A DNA stretch of 64,000 nucleotides from an uncultured Atopobium sp. (GTDB taxonomy: Bacteria; Actinomycetota; Coriobacteriia; Coriobacteriales; Atopobiaceae). The first letter of the stretch is position 1. Each line of letters opens with the position of its first letter. Positions 1 to 7,225 of this stretch are shown here, piece by piece. The position numbers were made by a program, and so were the translations under genes. The stretch covers positions 46,720 through 110,719 of the forward strand of contig CALIZS010000046.1 of NCBI GenBank assembly GCA_938028565.1, read 5' to 3'. The notes beneath the pieces are model-generated. The model did no database searches and was not told where the DNA came from. It saw only the letters and a program-made list of their open reading frames with translations.

Positions 1-779
1 GCCTGAGTGGAGGCGCTGGGCAACGCAGCGCTGGCCTGCGCGGCGTCGTCGGACTCGGAGTCAGCTAGCGCGCCGTCGATGGCCAGCTGGTAGAGCACCT
101 CAGTTTGCTGAGGGTTGGTCTGGTAGAAACTGGTTGGGCCAATCTCAAACGTGCAGCCCAAAAGTTTGTCGCTCATGGATGTTGAGCCCCAAAGCAAACG
201 GGTTTCTCGCCCTAAGATTGCGTTGGTGCGCTTCTGGTTGACGTTCAAGAAGATGCTGGTCAGCTCGGGATGCGCCTTACGAAGTGCGGCAATAAACTCC
301 TGCTCGTGAGGCAGGTGCTGACCGTTGACCACCAGTACCAGCATGACATCGTCAGTGGCATATCCGCAGCGAACTACGCCGTGGCGCAGCGCTCCCTTGC
401 CGCGATCTTCCTGGTAAGCATGGATGTTGAACTGGCCGGCAAGATACGCCACGTCGTTGAGGATGGCGCGCGCTCGACCGTCTTCTACCAGGCATTCCTT
501 TGAAGCAATAATTTTGTGCGTTCCGCTTGCGTAAAAACCGGAGCGAACCGTGCGGCCCTTACCCGGCGCAAACGGCGTCGCTGCCTTGTGACGATACGCC
601 AGAGGCTCGTCCATACCACGAATAGGCTCGATAGTTACGTTATTGATGCTTGCTAGCGGGGCGAGAAGTTCTTCTACCTGCGCCTGCTTACGCTTAAGTT
701 GGATAGGATAGGGGACCGAAAGCCATTCACAGCCTCCGCAGCTACGCGCAATAGAGCATGTTGGTGTCTTGTATCCCAT
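1..779 (-). CDS. 23S rRNA (uracil-5-)-methyltransferase, RumA/RlmD family (3' part cut by window edge)
   Basis: SAM-dependent methyltransferase that makes 5-methyluridine in rRNA. I read the frame from ATG at 779, preceded by GAGAGG. The N-terminus has the iron-sulfur cysteine pattern of RumA (C8, then CGGC at 14-17, and a later cysteine in KEC). The segment GPTSFYQTNP is the typical motif just before the SAM-binding domain. The catalytic cysteine and the SAM-binding core lie beyond the left edge, so which uracil is modified (RlmC, RlmD or RlmCD activity) cannot be decided here. The frame stays open to base 1. Family assignment is solid; substrate position is not. Confidence 0.85.
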   Translation of the reverse strand, partial: MGYKTPTCSIARSCGGCEWLSVPYPIQLKRKQAQVEELLAPLASINNVTIEPIRGMDEPLAYRHKAATPFAPGKGRTVRSGFYASGTHKIIASKECLVEDGRARAILNDVAYLAGQFNIHAYQEDRGKGALRHGVVRCGYATDDVMLVLVVNGQHLPHEQEFIAALRKAHPELTSIFLNVNQKRTNAILGRETRLLWGSTSMSDKLLGCTFEIGPTSFYQTNPQQTEVLYQLAIDGALADSESDDAAQASAALPSASTQ

Positions 780-949
780 AGTTCCTCTCCAAATCTTGGG
801 TTACTACTATACCGTTTGCGGGCTTAAATGGCACGTTTGGGGGATTGTTGTATCTAATCTGTTTCGTCTTTCTGTATCGTTACCCGTTTATGCAAAAAAC
901 CGCTAGGCTATCAGGCACAGTAATTTTGGGCGAGATAAAGAGGTGGACT

Positions 950-1918
950 ATGGCTCTCATCAGCAAAATTGGTATTATCGGCGCTAATCATGTTGGCGCT
1001 CACGTTGCAAATGCCCTGCTTTACCAGGGACTTGCTACCGAGCTCTTTATTAGTGATACAAACGAAGTTCTGTGCAAAGCTCAGGTAAACGACCTGTTGG
1101 ACGCAATGCCTTTTTATCCACATCCCGCTCGTGTCTATGAGCTTGATGACCGTTACGAGGAACTTGCTGGCTGCGATATTATTGTTAATGCTGCTGGCCA
1201 CATTGAGGCTGCAGCAGGTAGTCGTGATGGCGAGCTCTTCGTCACCACTGACGAGGCCAAGAAGTTTGCAAAGCGCATTGCAGACGCAGGCTTCGATGGC
1301 GTTTGGGTCAACATCGCAAACCCATGCGACGTTGTTACCACCGAGCTCCAGTATCTGACCGGCGCCGATCCAAATAAGGTCATCGGCTCCGGTACCACGC
1401 TGGACTCCGCTCGACTCCGCCACGCACTTTCTGTTGCTACCGGCTATCCAGCATCTTGCATCAACGCTTGGATGCTCGGCGAGCACGGCAACGGTATGTT
1501 TGCTTGCTGGTCGCACGTGGCTATTGCTTGCCTCACCCTCGATGAAGTTGCAGCTCAGACGGGCAAGACCTTTGACCTTCCAGAGCTTGAGCAGGCTGCT
1601 CGTATGGGCGGATACGTAACCTACAGTGGCAAGCAGTGCACTGAGTACTCCATTGCAAACGGCGCTGTCGAGGTCATCAAGGCTATTGTCCACGACACCA
1701 AGCTGATTACGCCAGTATCCACGCTGCTCAACGACGTGTATGGCGTTTCCGGTTTCTATTCTTCACTTCCTGCGGTTATCGGCGCCAATGGTGTCGAGAA
1801 GGTCTTTGTGCCTGAGCTCTCCGACTCTGAGATTGAGGCATGGCGCAAGTCTTGCGAGCACGTCAAGGGCAACATCGAGCAGCTTGGTTGGCTTGAGGTA
1901 GACGCCCGTATCGACTAG
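950..1918 (+). CDS. L-2-hydroxyacid (lactate-type) dehydrogenase
   Basis: NAD-dependent dehydrogenase of the lactate/malate family, 322 residues, interconverting a 2-oxoacid and an L-2-hydroxyacid. Visible are the dinucleotide-binding turn GANHVG near the N-terminus, the NPCDVVT strand, DSARLRHAL and the catalytic histidine in GEHGNGMF. The mobile substrate loop reads GHIEAAAGSRDG, unlike the Q-x-P-G-E-x-R loop of classical lactate dehydrogenase, so an L-2-hydroxyisocaproate-type enzyme with a bulkier substrate is equally plausible. I chose ATG 950 because AGAGGTGG lies just upstream; the reading frame is open further 5' but without a ribosome site. It is a single gene followed by a terminator. 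Confidence 0.85.
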   Translation: MALISKIGIIGANHVGAHVANALLYQGLATELFISDTNEVLCKAQVNDLLDAMPFYPHPARVYELDDRYEELAGCDIIVNAAGHIEAAAGSRDGELFVTTDEAKKFAKRIADAGFDGVWVNIANPCDVVTTELQYLTGADPNKVIGSGTTLDSARLRHALSVATGYPASCINAWMLGEHGNGMFACWSHVAIACLTLDEVAAQTGKTFDLPELEQAARMGGYVTYSGKQCTEYSIANGAVEVIKAIVHDTKLITPVSTLLNDVYGVSGFYSSLPAVIGANGVEKVFVPELSDSEIEAWRKSCEHVKGNIEQLGWLEVDARID

Positions 1919-1996
1919 CGTGACGCGAGGCTGCGGGCTCTACGACGGTCAGGGCTGCGACCAGGCAATAGTGCACACCGAACATCGAACACCGAA

Positions 1997-2030
1997 CACA
2001 CCTTGGGGTTTCTCCCGAGGTGTGTTTTTT
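1997..2030 (+). terminator. Rho-independent terminator after the hydroxyacid dehydrogenase
   Basis: An 11-bp stem, CACACCTTGGG against CCCGAGGTGTG with one wobble pair, is followed directly by six T residues. It lies about 80 bp after the dehydrogenase stop codon. Confidence 0.85.
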
Positions 2031-2078
2031 GTTCGACCAAGCTGCCTCTCTCCATTTTTTGATTGGCTCTGATTGCGA

Positions 2079-2199
2079 GCCTGAAAAGCTCATCATGTCT
2101 GAGTAAAACAGCTCAGACATGATGAGAAAAAACCGGCAAATCGCTCAGACAAGGTGTATTTTTCCGACAAATCGTTCAGACATGGCGAGAAAATCAGGC
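2079..2199. repeat. Repeat module 1: inverted core plus three phased direct copies
   Basis: The module opens with GCCTGAAAAG (2079-2088) and closes with AAAATCAGGC (2190-2199), so GCCTGA and TCAGGC form an outer inverted pair. Inside are one core word CTCATCATGTCTGAG (2089-2103), an 8-base loop, its exact inverse CTCAGACATGATGAG (2112-2126), and two degenerate direct copies at 2144-2158 and 2175-2189. Spacing of the direct copies is 32 and 31 bp, and the linkers resemble each other (ACCGGCAAATCG, TCCGACAAATCG). No protein is recognisable in any frame. See module 2 for the matching design. Confidence 0.85.
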
Positions 2200-2257
2200 T
2201 CCATGAGAGTGCTTGTGAAACTAACCTCGGATTCAAAAGTCACGTCACGAAAGGCCC

Positions 2258-2375
2258 GCCTGAAAAGTGCAAAGAATCTGTATTTTGGATACAGATTCTT
2301 TGCAGAAATCAGGCAAATCCACAGATTCTTTGACGTTTTTAGGCAAAACTTACCGATTCTTTGCAGAAGTCAGGC
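2258..2375. repeat. Repeat module 2: same design as module 1 with a different core
   Basis: It opens with the same GCCTGAAAAG (2258-2267) and closes with AAGTCAGGC (2367-2375). The core word TGCAAAGAATCTGTAT (2268-2283) is followed by a 5-base loop and its exact inverse (2289-2304). Direct copies of ACAGATTCTTTGCAG start at 2291, 2321 and 2352, so the spacing is 30 and 31 bp. Linkers read AAATCAGGCAAATCC and TTTTTAGGCAAAACTT. The stem is 16 bp and perfect. The conserved frame and the variable core show that the two modules are variants of one structure. Confidence 0.85.
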
Positions 2376-2523
2376 ACGCTTGGTCCAAGCCTTGCAGGTC
2401 GGTTGCTGTTCTCAAAGAGAAGAACTTCTCGTCATGTGCAGTGGTCTTCTCGCCGCGCTCCGAAACCAACAAAACATCCTCCTTACCTGCGATTTTTGAA
2501 CAATATTTAAATAAAAATTTCTC
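2376..2523. other. Gene-free stretch between repeat module 2 and the SPFH promoter
   Basis: I see no gene here. It holds one complement of the GGCGAGAA octamer at 2447-2454, a short inverted repeat GTTCTC/GAGAAGAAC around 2408, and an A/T-rich run just before the promoter. Confidence 0.5.
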
Positions 2524-2552
2524 TTGACTTGCAATCAATGTGATATCACAAT
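2524..2552 (+). promoter_or_regulatory. Promoter with a TGTGATATCACA operator for the SPFH operon
   Basis: The candidate -35 is TTGACT (2524-2529) and, after a 17-bp spacer, the -10 is CACAAT (2547-2552). A perfect 12-bp palindrome TGTGATATCACA (2539-2550) overlaps the spacer and the -10, the usual position of a repressor site. The operon encodes a ribbon-helix-helix protein, which is a natural candidate for the binding factor; that link is inference. Confidence 0.6.
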
Positions 2553-2590
2553 GATGCCAACAGATGGCTCATTGTCACAAAGGAGATCTT

Positions 2591-3583
2591 ATGAGCACCG
2601 AGAAAATCATCAAATCCAAGAGTGGTTGGCTGTTCCTGCTGATTACCATTGTTCTTTTTGCAGTTGCAGCTCTGTTTACGCTGAATTTTGTCCTCAGCGC
2701 TATGGCCGCAGACAGAAATCCTCGTCTGGACCCATCATTCCCAAGTATCATTGGCGCGCTGGTATTCTTCTTTGCAGGAATGTTTGTTTCAAGTGGCTTG
2801 TTCAGCCTTCAGCCTGGTCAGGCAAGGGTTTGCGTGCTGTTTGGTAAGTATATTGGCACCGTTAAGGACGAGGGCCTTCGTTGGGCAAATCCTTACTATG
2901 CCAAGACTCTTTCCACAAACTCAGCCAACCTCTCAGCTCTTGCAACGGGCTACGGTACTCCAAGTGTAAATGTGCACACCTCCATCATTTCCACTCGTGC
3001 TCGCACGCTGAACGGTGACGTTCTCAAGGTCAACGACCGCATGGGCAACCCAATTGAGATCGCCGAGGTTGTTGTTTGGCGTGTGAGCGATACCGCAAAG
3101 GCCCTCTTTGACGTCGACGACTACGACAGCTACGTTGCTATGCAGGCAGAGACCGCACTTAGGCACGTTGCCAGCATTTACAGCTATGACCACATGGAGG
3201 ACGAGTCCGAGTCCAACACCGCAATTACCCTGCGTTCCAATATTGAGGAGGTCTCCGAGGCGCTTCAGTCCGAGCTGAGCCGCAACCTTTCTGTTGCTGG
3301 TATCACCGTTGACGACGCTCGCCTCACGCATCTCTCCTACGCTCCTGAGATTGCGCAGGCAATGCTCCGCCGCCAGCAGGCAGAGGCAATCATCGCTGCA
3401 CGTAAGAAGATCGTCGAGGGTGCCGTTTCCATGGTTGATATGGCTCTCACCCAGCTCTCCGAGAATGGCGTCGTTGAGTTTGACGAGGACCGCAAGGCCG
3501 TCATGGCCTCCAACCTTATGGTTGTTCTCTGCGGTGAGTCCGAGGCTCAGCCTGTGCTTAATACCGGTTCCTTGCAGCAGTAA
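2591..3583 (+). CDS. SPFH/Band 7 (slipin-like) membrane protein
   Basis: 330 residues. Two hydrophobic segments (about residues 10-40 and 50-75) are followed by an SPFH domain beginning around LQPGQARVCVLFGKY and by a charged helical segment rich in R, Q, A and E (RRQQAEAIIAARKKIVEGA) that in this family drives oligomer assembly. SPFH proteins form membrane scaffolds that organise or protect other membrane proteins. The start at 2591 is chosen because AAAGGAG precedes it; an upstream ATG at 2564 has no ribosome site. It is the first gene of an operon with a DNA-binding protein and an ABC exporter, suggesting a membrane-stress or envelope role, which is inference. Confidence 0.85.
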   Translation: MSTEKIIKSKSGWLFLLITIVLFAVAALFTLNFVLSAMAADRNPRLDPSFPSIIGALVFFFAGMFVSSGLFSLQPGQARVCVLFGKYIGTVKDEGLRWANPYYAKTLSTNSANLSALATGYGTPSVNVHTSIISTRARTLNGDVLKVNDRMGNPIEIAEVVVWRVSDTAKALFDVDDYDSYVAMQAETALRHVASIYSYDHMEDESESNTAITLRSNIEEVSEALQSELSRNLSVAGITVDDARLTHLSYAPEIAQAMLRRQQAEAIIAARKKIVEGAVSMVDMALTQLSENGVVEFDEDRKAVMASNLMVVLCGESEAQPVLNTGSLQQ

Positions 3584-3600
3584 AGCATGGCGAGAAACCC

Positions 3601-3801
3601 ATGGCACCTCGCAAACAATATCCACTTCGTGTAGATCCAGAAGTCTGGGAGGCAGTTGAGCGCTGGGCACAAGATGACATGCGTTCAACCAATGCTCAGG
3701 TAGAATGGATACTTCGCGATGCCCTAAGAAGAGCAAAGCGAGCTCCAAAAGCTCAAGACACTCGTGTGAACAAGATAGATAAATTGGAAGAAGGAAACTA
3801 A
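3601..3801 (+). CDS. Small ribbon-helix-helix (Arc-like) DNA-binding protein
   Basis: 66 residues. The N-terminal strand QYPLRVDPEVW and helices EAVERWAQ and NAQVEWILRDALRRA match the ribbon-helix-helix fold of Arc/MetJ-type regulators, which dimerise and insert a beta ribbon in the major groove. The start at 3601 is preceded by GGCGAGAA, a weak ribosome site that also happens to be the over-represented octamer. The stop codon ends one base before the ATPase start, so the genes are likely translationally coupled. It probably autoregulates this operon through the palindrome at 2539-2550. No toxin partner is seen. Confidence 0.75.
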   Translation: MAPRKQYPLRVDPEVWEAVERWAQDDMRSTNAQVEWILRDALRRAKRAPKAQDTRVNKIDKLEEGN

Positions 3802-3802
3802 C

Positions 3803-5104
3803 ATGGCCGACAACATCCCACAGCCACCCGTTCCTAATGCTCCCGTATCTCCGGTTGCACCCGCTGCTCCAGCTGCTCCTGCGGCTCCCGCACCCGCTGC
3901 TCCCGCCGCTACGCCTACTGCGCCTGCAGCTTCTGCTGCACCGGCCCCAGCCCCAGCAGCACCTGTAGCTGCTGCTGCGCCTGTGCCTGCGACTTCTCCC
4001 GCACCAGTTCCAACATCAGCGGCTCCTGGCGAGGTTGTTCCCGTGTTGAGCGTCCAGCACTTTACCAAGAAGTATGGCTCTAAGGTGGCTGTTTCTGATC
4101 TTTCGCTCGACGTTATGCCTGGCGACATCTACGGTTTTATCGGCCACAACGGCGCAGGTAAGACCACGCTTATCAAGTCCATCGTTGGTGCTCAGCCATT
4201 TGAGGGCGGCGTCATTTTTGTGGACTCCAAGAATGTGCTGGTTGACCCTGTTGGCTCAAAGCAGGTCATCGCTTACGTCCCAGATAACCCAGACATTTAC
4301 GAGTTCATGAGCGGCATTAAGTACCTCAATTACGTATGTGACATCTTTGGCGTTCCTACGGAGAACCGCGTCGAGCGCATTACTACGCTGGCAAACCGCT
4401 TGGGCATCACTGATTCCCTGGCAAACGCTATTGGCAGCTACTCTCACGGTATGAAGCAGAAGCTGGTTCTGATTTCCGCCCTGCTCCACGAGCCAAAGCT
4501 CATCATTTTGGACGAGCCATTTGTCGGTCTGGACCCAGCAGCAAGTTTCGAGTTGAAGAAGATGCTGCACGAGCTTGCCGACCGCGGATCTGCCGTGTTC
4601 TTCTCGTCACATGTTCTTGAGGTTGTCGAGAAACTCTGCAATAAAATTGCAATTATTCGTCAGGGCAAGCTTCTTGCTGCAGGTAAAACGGATGAGATTC
4701 GCGGTAACGCTTCTCTTGAGGAAGTCTTCCTTGGCCTTGAGGCTGGCGCTCCTGGTGTTTCTGCCGAGATTGCTCAGGATATGGCCACCACAAAGGACGG
4801 CGCCGCTGTTCAGCCAGTCATTCCTGGCGCGCCTGTAGCGGCTGCACCTGCGGCCCCCGCTGCACCGGCAGCACCTGCAGCGCCCGCAGCTCCCGCCGCA
4901 CCAGCAGCACCAGCTGCACCTGCGGCCCCCGCTGCACCGGCAGCACCTGCAGCTCCAGCAGCTCCAGCTGTACCCGGCGCACCAGTCACACCCGCCGCAC
5001 CAGCAGCACCCGCGGCACCAGCGGCACCTGCGACTCCAACCGTGCCCGGAGCACCAGTTCCTCCAGGCGCTCCGGTTCCTCCCTCCTTCCCTAAGGAGAA
5101 CTAG
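3803..5104 (+). CDS. ABC transporter ATP-binding protein with Ala/Pro-rich tails on both ends
   Basis: 433 residues. The central domain (about 77-315) is a complete ABC ATPase: Walker A GHNGAGKTT, signature SHGMKQK, Walker B LIILDEPFVGLD and the H-loop in FFSSHVLE. It powers the permease encoded next. The first 75 residues and the last 115 or so are almost pure alanine and proline (runs of PAA/APA with some V, G and T). Such tails are not part of the family. The start at 3803 follows GAAGGAAA. The C-terminal tail is encoded by a GC-rich tandem tract with a 40-bp exact duplication, so its length may vary between strains. Confidence 0.9.
   Translation: MADNIPQPPVPNAPVSPVAPAAPAAPAAPAPAAPAATPTAPAASAAPAPAPAAPVAAAAPVPATSPAPVPTSAAPGEVVPVLSVQHFTKKYGSKVAVSDLSLDVMPGDIYGFIGHNGAGKTTLIKSIVGAQPFEGGVIFVDSKNVLVDPVGSKQVIAYVPDNPDIYEFMSGIKYLNYVCDIFGVPTENRVERITTLANRLGITDSLANAIGSYSHGMKQKLVLISALLHEPKLIILDEPFVGLDPAASFELKKMLHELADRGSAVFFSSHVLEVVEKLCNKIAIIRQGKLLAAGKTDEIRGNASLEEVFLGLEAGAPGVSAEIAQDMATTKDGAAVQPVIPGAPVAAAPAAPAAPAAPAAPAAPAAPAAPAAPAAPAAPAAPAAPAAPAVPGAPVTPAAPAAPAAPAAPATPTVPGAPVPPGAPVPPSFPKEN
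4841..4952 (+). repeat. Exact 40-bp direct repeat inside the Ala/Pro tail
   Basis: Bases 4841-4880 recur exactly at 4913-4952, a 72-bp (24-codon) period that keeps the reading frame. Intervening DNA is related GC-rich PAA-coding sequence. This looks like slippage or recombination growth of the tail. Confidence 0.8.
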
Positions 5105-5106
5105 TC

Positions 5107-6951
5107 ATGGCAAACAATGTTCCACAGGCTCCTCAGCGCCCCGATGTGCCTGAGCAGAATCTGCCACTCTCAGGAGATGTCTTTATTCCAGCTCAAGTAA
5201 GCGCTGGTCAAGTTCCTGTTCTCGATCGCTCTGAGCTCAAGCTGCCTTCCAATCTCAAAGCGTTCTGGATGCTGCTTAAGGTTCAGATCACCATGATTTG
5301 GACTACGCAGGTTATAGGTGCTCGAAAGAATTTTGAGAAAAAGGTTGGCGCAAATGCCCTGCCTATTGTCGGTGGTATTTTTGTAGTTGTTGGTACGCTC
5401 TTCATGATGGTTTACATTTACGGCATTGCGACAACTCTAGCCATTGCTGGCTTCACAAGGTTGCTTCCTCTGGCAGGAATTCTTGTTGGCGCTCTACCTG
5501 GTGTTATTTTGACGTTTGTAAAGGCCAATGGCGTGCTTTTTGCGTATAAGGATTACGACTTTATCATGTCGCTTCCAATCAAAAAGAGCACCATTATTTA
5601 TTCTCGCATCGCCGCTTTGTATGCTGCCGAGGGTATCTGGTCCATCACCATTATGTTGCCAGTCTTTTTGGCTTACTTCACCTTTGAGGCTGTTACACTT
5701 CCACGCTTGATTGGTGCCTTGTTCGCGCTTCTTCTTGGGCCTAACCTTGCGGTTTCTGCTGCAATTCTCTTGGCTTTTGTGGTTGCTGCCCTTGCTGCAA
5801 AGCTGCACTTCAGGTCACTCGGCGTGGTTATCGGCGGAGCGTTCGGTCTTCTGTTTATGGTCGCGTATCTGTTCTTTATCTTTACGGTATCTTTCAATGC
5901 AGACAAGTTTGTCCCAGGTGTGGTGGATAACTTCCGGAACACCGTCTTTAGCGTTGCAAGTTCAGTTGGCGTAGTTTATCTTCCATCACTGTGGATTGCG
6001 GATTTCTTTAACTCCGGCTCCCTTATCAGTTTCTTACTGTTTGTTCTGGTTTCTGTTGGAGCTCCTGCAGCAATTGTGGCAATCATTTCTCGCTTCAACG
6101 ACCGCATTAATGCGCTGGTAAGCGAGGATAAGGTCCAGAAGAAGTTCACCACCAAACAGATTTCCACCAAGTCCGCGACGCCATTTGTTGCTCTGATCAG
6201 AAAAGAGATTCAGACCATCACGGGTTATCCAGCAGTCTTTATAAACATGCTTTTTGGCTGCTTGCTGATGGTTATTCTCGCCTTTATTTCTCTGTTCTTT
6301 AGCACGTCGTCTATCGTGGCCTACTTTGTTCCTGCGTCCGAGGTTCCGCGCTATCTACCTTTGGCAAGAACCATTTTTGGCATGGTAACCACCTGGTTTG
6401 GCACCTCGATGTTCTGCGCTGCCAACTCCGCTGCCATTTCGTACTCGCTGGAAGGCCGCTCAAACTGGCTGATGGCAACCATGCCTGTATCCCCAAAGCA
6501 GATTTTTGGCGCAAAGATTGCTGTTAACATGATCTACGTGCTCATCTTTAGTGTTGTGACTCAGATTTTCTTCCTGATTCCTGGTCACATCACCATTGAA
6601 ACGGCCCTGAGAAACGTCATTCTGCCACTCTGCATTGTGTTCCTTGTGTCTAACGTGGGCCTGGCCATTGATATCCGCCGACCAAACTTTGACTGGACTT
6701 CCGTTGTTGATATTACCAAGAGAAGCCTTTCGGTCACCGTATCTTCTCTTGCGGGCACTCTGGGCTCTATGTTTGTCATTGGCGGCACGTTCATGATGAT
6801 GATTCTGCCGGTTATCGAGTCATTTAGCTCGTCAACAGGCGTGATTAATGAGACTCTGCCAAATATTATCTTTGTCACGCTGTCACTGGTGAACGCAATT
6901 ATCGGCCTCCTTATCTTTAACAACACCGTTCACCGAGGAGTTAGAATCTAA
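5107..6951 (+). CDS. ABC exporter permease subunit, about 12 membrane segments
   Basis: 614 residues. A short Pro-rich cytosolic leader (about 1-45) is followed by many hydrophobic segments in two halves, separated by a soluble loop around residues 335-355 (SRFNDRINALVSEDKVQKKF). Size and pattern fit the large bacterial ABC-2-like exporter permeases that pair with a single separate ATPase. The gene starts 2 bp after the ATPase stop with AAGGAG upstream, so the pair is one exporter. The substrate is not indicated. The genes upstream suggest a role at the membrane together with the SPFH protein. Confidence 0.8.
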   Translation: MANNVPQAPQRPDVPEQNLPLSGDVFIPAQVSAGQVPVLDRSELKLPSNLKAFWMLLKVQITMIWTTQVIGARKNFEKKVGANALPIVGGIFVVVGTLFMMVYIYGIATTLAIAGFTRLLPLAGILVGALPGVILTFVKANGVLFAYKDYDFIMSLPIKKSTIIYSRIAALYAAEGIWSITIMLPVFLAYFTFEAVTLPRLIGALFALLLGPNLAVSAAILLAFVVAALAAKLHFRSLGVVIGGAFGLLFMVAYLFFIFTVSFNADKFVPGVVDNFRNTVFSVASSVGVVYLPSLWIADFFNSGSLISFLLFVLVSVGAPAAIVAIISRFNDRINALVSEDKVQKKFTTKQISTKSATPFVALIRKEIQTITGYPAVFINMLFGCLLMVILAFISLFFSTSSIVAYFVPASEVPRYLPLARTIFGMVTTWFGTSMFCAANSAAISYSLEGRSNWLMATMPVSPKQIFGAKIAVNMIYVLIFSVVTQIFFLIPGHITIETALRNVILPLCIVFLVSNVGLAIDIRRPNFDWTSVVDITKRSLSVTVSSLAGTLGSMFVIGGTFMMMILPVIESFSSSTGVINETLPNIIFVTLSLVNAIIGLLIFNNTVHRGVRI

Positions 6952-7042
6952 CTTTTGTGATGCACGCGGGTGGCATTCTGCGATTTCGCACCATCTACCT
7001 GCGGTAACAGTTCAAAATCTTCTGGCGAGAAGAAACTTTGAG

Positions 7043-7086
7043 GCACTCACCGTATGTCGTTTATCGAATGGTGGGTGTCTCTTTTT
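7043..7086 (+). terminator. Probable terminator after the SPFH/ABC operon
   Basis: CACTCACC pairs with GGTGGGTG (one wobble) across an 18-base loop and is followed by TCTCTTTTT. The large loop makes the call moderate. The rest of the 6952-7225 gap holds one GGCGAGAA (7024-7031) and no gene that I can see. Confidence 0.5.
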
Positions 7087-7225
7087 GTGCTTTGCGGTAC
7101 GGTAGGGTGGCTAGAGGTTTTCTTGTTCGGTAAGTAGCAGGAAGGGCCGAGGCATATCGCGCTAGACTCGGGCGCGTACTATCGGCTGACCTTCTCGGCT
7201 GCTTGCCGCAGTCAGAGGAGGCATC

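Noticed and set aside
2079..2375. CRISPR-like array
   Set aside because: Copies are spaced about 31 bp but the linkers are alike rather than unique, there are only three direct copies per module plus an inverted one, and no cas genes are nearby.
2119..2499. A 126-residue open frame over the repeat modules
   Set aside because: Its sequence is the translation of the DNA repeats, it has no ribosome site, and two other frames are equally open.
3724..4128. Alanine/glycine-rich antisense frame over the ATPase start
   Set aside because: It is the mirror of the Ala/Pro coding tract and has no independent support.
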